This document shows positions 58,964 to 64,000 of a DNA stretch of 64,000 nucleotides, piece after piece (the first letter of the stretch is position 1; every line of letters starts with the position of its first letter). The stretch comes from Microcoleus sp. bin48.metabat.b7b8b9.023 (lineage in GTDB: Bacteria > Cyanobacteriota > Cyanobacteriia > Cyanobacteriales > Microcoleaceae), in contig NZ_JAAFKG010000005.1 in the NCBI RefSeq assembly GCF_013299185.1, positions 138,871 to 202,870 on the forward strand. The letters are read 5' to 3'. The position numbers and the translations under genes were made by a program. The notes beneath the pieces were generated by a model. That model saw nothing but the letters and a program-made list of their open reading frames with translations. It made no database searches and was not told where the DNA came from.

Positions 58964-61240
58964 TTAAAATGCAAAGTAATTGATTCTAAAATAGAGGCCT
59001 TTTTCTTGGAAAGTTCGATCGCCTCCTCTCACATTAATCAAAGGAATGCCATAATCTAAACGCATATTCAGCCGATCGCCCATTTGCCACACCAATCCAA
59101 CACCTGCACCCAAAAGTTTGTCAGACTCAGCATTCGCTTTTTCTCCTGAATTGTTCCAGCCTACCCCAAAATCCACAAACGGAGCGACTTGTAACAATCC
59201 CTTGACTTTCGGCACGCGCCACACCGGGATTCGCACCTCCGCAGATGCGATCGCACCGCTATCAGTTAACAGCAAATCTTGCCGGTATCCGCGCACGCTT
59301 TGCACGCCACCGATCCCGATTTGTTCGAGGGAAAGCAGCGGGCGATCGGCGAATTGAATGTCGGAACGAACTATTAGCAAGGTTTCCGGTGCTAGCAGCC
59401 TCACGTACTGCGCTTGTCCGCGCCACGCCAGGAAGCTACTGTCAGGGCCGCTATCGTTCGCAGTAGCACCCAAAAAATTGGTACCGATGGAAAATTGCGA
59501 TCGCGCTGCGAGCACTTGTCGGGTATTCCGCTGCACGTATTCTTGAAAAAACCGCACCGCTGAAACCCGCGTTTCACCGCGCTCGTTTGCTCCCGCCGAC
59601 AGTGCAAATCTTTCTCCCAACAGGAATGTATCGCTTTCTTGCCGCGAAAAAGTTACTCCCACAGCCAAAGTGCGATCGGGCTTTTCGACGATCGGCTGGC
59701 GGTAAGTTAACTCGTAAGTCCGCGATTTCCCCTCAATTTCGGCAGTATCAAACGGTTCCTCAATGACGTTAGTGCTCGCAGCACTCGCAGCAAACCGAAT
59801 CGTGCCGTTGCGCGCGTTGACGGGGACTGTGTAGCTGCCGTTGAATTCGTTGCTGCCATCGGTGTTAGCGTAGGATAGCTCTAATCCGTCGCCCAAACCG
59901 AGCAAATTGGCTTGATTGATGCGGATACCGCGCCGAAAACTGCCCACGCTGGGCGATCGGTTGTTGTCTAGAAAAACTTCGCCGCTGAAGCTGTCTGCTT
60001 CTTTAATCCGCACTTCCAAACGGCTGTTTTCCGGGCGGCTTCCAGCTTGCAATTCTGCCGAAATATTGGCAATTAAGGGGTCGAGTTGCAGCATTTGCAA
60101 AGCTTCCAGCAGCCGATCGCGATTCAATGGCCGCCTGGTGACACGTTCCAAGCGCGATCGCACGTAATTGGCATTTAAACGCCTGTTTCCACTAATCTGA
60201 ATTTCATCCAATCCGCCTTCGACAATCCGAATTTTCACCACACCTCCTTCTCTGGGAAATGTTTGGTTGGCGGGAATTACAGCGCCGGAATTGATGTATC
60301 CTGCTGCTACGTATTTTTTAGTCACTGCCCCTTCTGCTGCGATCAGTTCGGCAAAGGTGATGTCGCGCCCCGCAAACTGTTGCGTAACTTCTGCGAGTTC
60401 GCGATCGCTAAAAGCTGTGTTTCCCTCAAATTCAAAGCGCAAAACCCGAATTGTACCCGGAATCCCCGGCCTCACGTCGCCGGGAACGGGTGTCAGCGGG
60501 GTTGGTTGGAGGGGAGGTGGTGGCGGTGGCTGCGGTGTTCTTGGTGCAGGTAATTCCGGCTCTCTCGGTTGAATTGGGTTGGGCAGTTGGCTGATATCAA
60601 TTCCGGTTACACTGTCAGGTGATGTTGACTGTTGACTGTTGACTGTTGACTGTTGACTGTTGATTGTTGACTGTTGACTGTTGACTGTTGGCTGTTGGCT
60701 GTTGGCTGTTGACTGTTGACTGTTGACTGTTGACTGTTGACTGTTGACTGTTGACTGTTTAAATAATTCCGATGCAACCGGAAACGATATGATATTGCGA
60801 TCGTAGAGTGCTGTCTCGCTTTCCGATGTCACGGGATTTGAGATCGGTTGCGAATCTCGATCGGCATCCAAACCCGTTTTTTTGACCCTAATATTTTCTT
60901 TTAGCTTTTGATCTCGGTGAGAAAGCTGAGTTTCTCCAGCATTGGTGTCTAATGTGCGATCGACAGAATTGGCTTCTGGCTGTAAATCGGGAGTTTCCGC
61001 AGGTAGAATTAATGTCAAAGTCGATCGATCGGACTCAGTGGCCGGCAAGTCTTCGCGGGTGTCAAAATTCGTGTCGTTGGTTCGTAAAGGTCGATCGGCT
61101 CCGCTATTGACTGTTGCCAAATCCTCAACATTTGAAGTCACAATTTCAACGTTGCTCGCGGATGTTTTCCCCGGTTTTCCCAACCAAACTAAGCCAAAGA
61201 TTCCAGCAATTAAAAATAATTTTTGCGATCTACAGTTCAT
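58964..61240 (-). CDS. TpsB outer-membrane transporter (ShlB/FhaC/HecB type)
   Basis: 758 residues. A signal peptide ('LFLIAGIFGLVWLGKPGKTSA') leads into a long disordered N-terminal region with a heptapeptide block 'QSTVNSQ' and a Pro-rich stretch ('PPPPPLQPTPLTPVPG'). POTRA domains follow: 'IRVLRFEFEGNTAFSDRELA' and 'LDEIQISGNRRLNANYVRSR'. The 16-strand beta-barrel has 'SVRGYRQDLLLTDSGA' with the conserved VRGY motif of the L6 loop, and ends in aromatic 'INYFAF', the outer-membrane insertion signal. It should secrete TpsA proteins of this window. A 19-unit heptamer array sits inside the gene (60625-60757) and is preceded by translated element sequence 'ISFPVASELFKQ'. Confidence 0.93.
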   Translation of the reverse strand: MNCRSQKLFLIAGIFGLVWLGKPGKTSASNVEIVTSNVEDLATVNSGADRPLRTNDTNFDTREDLPATESDRSTLTLILPAETPDLQPEANSVDRTLDTNAGETQLSHRDQKLKENIRVKKTGLDADRDSQPISNPVTSESETALYDRNIISFPVASELFKQSTVNSQQSTVNSQQSTANSQQPTVNSQQSTINSQQSTVNSQQSTSPDSVTGIDISQLPNPIQPREPELPAPRTPQPPPPPPLQPTPLTPVPGDVRPGIPGTIRVLRFEFEGNTAFSDRELAEVTQQFAGRDITFAELIAAEGAVTKKYVAAGYINSGAVIPANQTFPREGGVVKIRIVEGGLDEIQISGNRRLNANYVRSRLERVTRRPLNRDRLLEALQMLQLDPLIANISAELQAGSRPENSRLEVRIKEADSFSGEVFLDNNRSPSVGSFRRGIRINQANLLGLGDGLELSYANTDGSNEFNGSYTVPVNARNGTIRFAASAASTNVIEEPFDTAEIEGKSRTYELTYRQPIVEKPDRTLAVGVTFSRQESDTFLLGERFALSAGANERGETRVSAVRFFQEYVQRNTRQVLAARSQFSIGTNFLGATANDSGPDSSFLAWRGQAQYVRLLAPETLLIVRSDIQFADRPLLSLEQIGIGGVQSVRGYRQDLLLTDSGAIASAEVRIPVWRVPKVKGLLQVAPFVDFGVGWNNSGEKANAESDKLLGAGVGLVWQMGDRLNMRLDYGIPLINVRGGDRTFQEKGLYFRINYFAF
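60625..60757 (-). repeat. 19-copy heptamer array inside tpsB
   Basis: Nineteen 7-bp units: mostly TTGACTG, three TTGGCTG and one TTGATTG (+ strand). Read on the coding strand, three units give the heptapeptide QSTVNSQ. As 7 is not a multiple of 3, gain or loss of one or two units would shift the frame upstream of the POTRA and barrel domains. Confidence 0.95.
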
Positions 61241-61639
61241 ATGATATAATTATTATTTCGCTAGATTGGGTGAAAATATTTTAAGGAACCAGCGCACCCT
61301 AAACTAACAATTAATCTTAACCGAAAAAAAGGCAACACCGGGCGCTGCCAAGAATTTCCCAACGGCTAAAAACCAAAAGGTCGATCGACCTTTTGGTTCA
61401 TCCGCCAAAACTTACGCAGCAACCGGATGCAGATCCGCAAAAATATCGTGTAAGTCGATCGCAGATTCTCAAAAAAAATCAGTTTGGGCGATCGTAAAAC
61501 CTGCGATTTCCAAGCCCTCACACAAGCATAATAGCCTTAGAACGCACCAGTAGCAAGAAACCAGGTTTTTTCACAGTAATCAAAAGATTGTAGCCTGCAC
61601 AACCAAAAAATCGAGTTTTTCATAGATCGTGCGTCAAGG
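61241..61639. other. Upstream region of tpsB and gene-free DNA
   Basis: About 400 bp with AT-rich sequence next to the tpsB start, a short 'AAAGGTCGATCGACCTTT' palindrome (61377-61394) and a degenerate AACCAGGTTTTTT/AAAATCGAGTTTTT pair (about 61557-61621). No gene seen. Confidence 0.6.
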
Positions 61640-62046
61640 TTCGTAGTGAGGACTTTAGTCCGCAAGAAGAAGGACTGAAGTCCTCACTACAAACCTTTGT
61701 GCCAACTCGTTCGTAGTGAGGACTTTAGTCCGCAAGAAGAAGGACTGAAGTCCTCACTACAAACCTTTGTGCCAACTCGTTCGTAGTGAGGACTTTAGTC
61801 CGCAAGAAGAAGGACTGAAGTCCTCACTACAAACCTTTGTGCCAACTCGTTCGTAGTGAGGACTTTAGTCCGCAAGAAGAAGGACTGAAGTCCTCACTAC
61901 AAACCTTTGTGCCAACTCGTTCGTAGTGAGGACTTTAGTCCGCAAGAAGAAGGACTGAAGTCCTCACTACAAACCTTTGTGCCAACTCGTTCGTAGTGAG
62001 GACTTTAGTCCGCAAGAAGAAGGACTGAAGTCCTCACTACAAACCT
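61640..62046. repeat. Six tandem copies of a 70-bp palindromic repeat
   Basis: Copies start at 61640, 61710, 61780, 61850, 61920 and 61990. Each has 'TTCGTAGTGAGGACTTTAGT', a spacer, 'AGGACTGAAGTCCTCACTAC' and a 13-base linker 'TTTGTGCCAACTCG'; the last copy lacks the linker. The copies appear identical, so amplification is recent. The array ends 2 bp before the por stop codon. Confidence 0.95.
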
Positions 62047-62048
62047 AA

Positions 62049-63137
<1,089 letters not shown>

Positions 63138-63337
63138 TCAGGTTAACAGGATAGGCCCAAACGTTCTGGATCTCAACTTTCTAGGTTGCCGATCGACACG
63201 GGATAGCATTTTCGGAAATTCGATCGATCTAAAAGTGCGATCGACCCAATCAATCTGTTACTGTTGCACCGAGTCTAATCTTCAGATTTTGTGGTGATGC
63301 CGCTACAATAGTGTACAAACGTGCATTTGACAGTTAA

Positions 63338-63708
63338 ATGAGGTATCAATGGGACAAGGACAAAGCTGCTACCAATCTCAGCAAGCACGGAATCGACTTT
63401 GCTGATGCAGTATCAGTTTTTTCTGACGATTTGGCAATTACTACCCAAGATGAGCGATTTGACGAAGAACGGTTTATCACAATTGGTATGGATGTTTTTG
63501 GTCAAGTTCTCGTTATCGTTTACACTTTCCGGGGCAATCAGATTCGGGTGATATCGTTTCCGGTTGTATCGGAATGATTTAACCGCAGAGGGCGCAGAGG
63601 ACACAGAGAGAGAATAGAGAGATTAATAATTCCTATGCAACGGGATTTGATATGATTTCAGCCCGGAAAGCTACACGTCGTGAACGGAAGCAATACGAAG
63701 AGGCATGA
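63338..63708 (+). pseudogene. brnT: BrnT toxin gene split by a small mobile element
   Basis: 'MRYQWDKDKAATNLSKHGID' and 'FADAVSVFSDDLAITTQDER' are the BrnT RNase pattern. The frame then reaches 'QIRVIS' and turns into 'FPVVSE', then stops at 63577. The missing C-terminus 'ISARKATRRERKQYEEA' lies at 63656-63708 and overlaps the brnA start by ATGA. Removing 63553-63656 restores an 88-residue BrnT exactly in frame. A shortened 79-residue product can still be made, but it lacks the last conserved block and may be inactive. Confidence 0.88.
63553..63656. mobile_element. 104-bp element inserted in brnT
   Basis: TGAT occurs at both junctions (63549-63552 and 63653-63656), fitting a 4-bp target duplication. 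The ends are imperfect inverted repeats: 'ATCGTTTCCGGTTGTATCGG' against 'CCTATGCAACGGGATTTGAT'. The middle has 'CCGCAGAGGGCGCAGAGGAC'. The left end is also present in tpsB (60761-60793) and at 52743. Confidence 0.82.
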
Positions 63709-63884
63709 AGATGGAAACAGAATATGATTTCAGCAAAGGCAAACGGGGAGCAATCGATCCAATGCCCTCCGGTAAAACCAGAATTACCATTCGGTTGGAT
63801 GATGAAGTGTTGGCTTGGTTCCGGGAACAAACGCATCTAGCGGGTGGCGGAAATTATCAGACATTGATTAATGGGCGTTGCTGA
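63705..63884 (+). CDS. brnA: BrnA antitoxin
   Basis: 59 residues: 'MKMETEYDFSKGKRGAIDPM' is the BrnA start, and 'KTRITIRLDDEVLAWFREQT' is the ribbon-helix-helix DNA-binding segment; 'GGGNYQTLING' follows. Relatives usually continue with a short helix after 'YQTLIN', whereas here 'GRC' and a stop come at once. A single-base change could explain the shortened end. BrnA neutralises BrnT and represses the operon. Its partner gene is broken, so it may be retained as an orphan. Confidence 0.85.
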   Translation: MKMETEYDFSKGKRGAIDPMPSGKTRITIRLDDEVLAWFREQTHLAGGGNYQTLINGRC

Positions 63885-63912
63885 GTTAGAGTATGAATAG
63901 GAGGAATAATTT

Positions 63913-64000
63913 ATGCAATGCCCTGAATGTAAATCAACCCATATCCGTAAAAACGGCAAGAAGAAAGGAAAACAAAATCACATTTGTGTCCAATGCAGTC
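63913..64000 (+). CDS. Start of an IS1-like transposase (InsA-type zinc ribbon), cut by window edge
   Basis: 'MQCPECKSTHIRKNGKKKGK' and 'QNHICVQCS' form a Cys-x2-Cys...Cys-x2-Cys zinc ribbon as at the N-terminus of IS1-family InsA proteins. 'TAGGAGGAATAATTT' is a strong ribosome binding site. Only 29 codons lie in the window, so the rest of the element is unseen. Confidence 0.75.
   Translation, partial: MQCPECKSTHIRKNGKKKGKQNHICVQCS

Noticed and set aside
61640..62046. Possible CRISPR-like array
   Set aside because: The 70-bp units are identical including the linker, so there are no variable spacers.

Overview
The window looks like chromosome of a filamentous, Microcoleus/Oscillatoria-like cyanobacterium. 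The evidence is dense GCGATCGC-type octamers (HIP1), a photosystem I subunit (PsaK), a light-dependent protochlorophyllide reductase, the myxoxanthophyll genes cruF/cruG, heptanucleotide tandem repeats and very abundant dispersed palindromes. No rRNA, tRNA or CRISPR array was recognised. The genus is inferred from style, not proven.

Layout. 1-5.4 kb: the 3' end of phosphoketolase and, 3.5 kb on, acetate kinase (together the phosphoketolase route to acetate). Between them lie an overlapping ATPase/TOPRIM-like gene pair resembling PARIS/OLD defence systems, a histidine phosphatase and psaK. 6-13 kb: a polytopic membrane protein and a 1769-residue secreted protein that joins a two-partner-secretion (TPS) domain to a CHAT caspase-like domain. 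13-17.4 kb: RNase HI, a lone TnpB RNA-guided nuclease, an alpha/beta hydrolase and a dual-specificity phosphatase. 17.4-24 kb: three RTX-type calcium-binding repeat proteins, each behind a related leader of about 290-330 bp, with a HipBA module between the second and third. 24-31 kb: an NB-ARC/WD40 STAND protein, a LuxR regulator and a HipA-like kinase/DUF3037 pair. 31-42 kb: a DUF4188/PadR divergent pair, an ABC-2 exporter, cruG/cruF and a TPR-CHAT protease. 42-52 kb: three tandem TPS exoproteins (TpsA). Their probable outer-membrane partner TpsB is at 58.9-61.2 kb.

Between TpsA and TpsB (52-58.9 kb) is an accessory island. It holds a Uma2 nuclease, several small toxin-antitoxin pieces with truncated toxins, and a four-gene cluster: an unknown 208-residue protein, a QueC/QatC-like enzyme, an XRE-ImmA/IrrE protein and a PIN-like nuclease. 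A perfect 16-bp inverted repeat overlapping a good promoter sits just upstream. This cluster is the best candidate for an undescribed (probably anti-phage) system. The window ends with por, a BrnTA module whose toxin gene is split by a 104-bp mobile element, and the start of an IS1-like transposase gene.

Repeats shape the whole window. Three MITE copies carry visible 8-bp target duplications. A 19-copy heptamer array lies inside the tpsB reading frame. Palindromic repeats are translated as part of two TpsA N-termini. Gene-free gaps are mostly filled by these elements.
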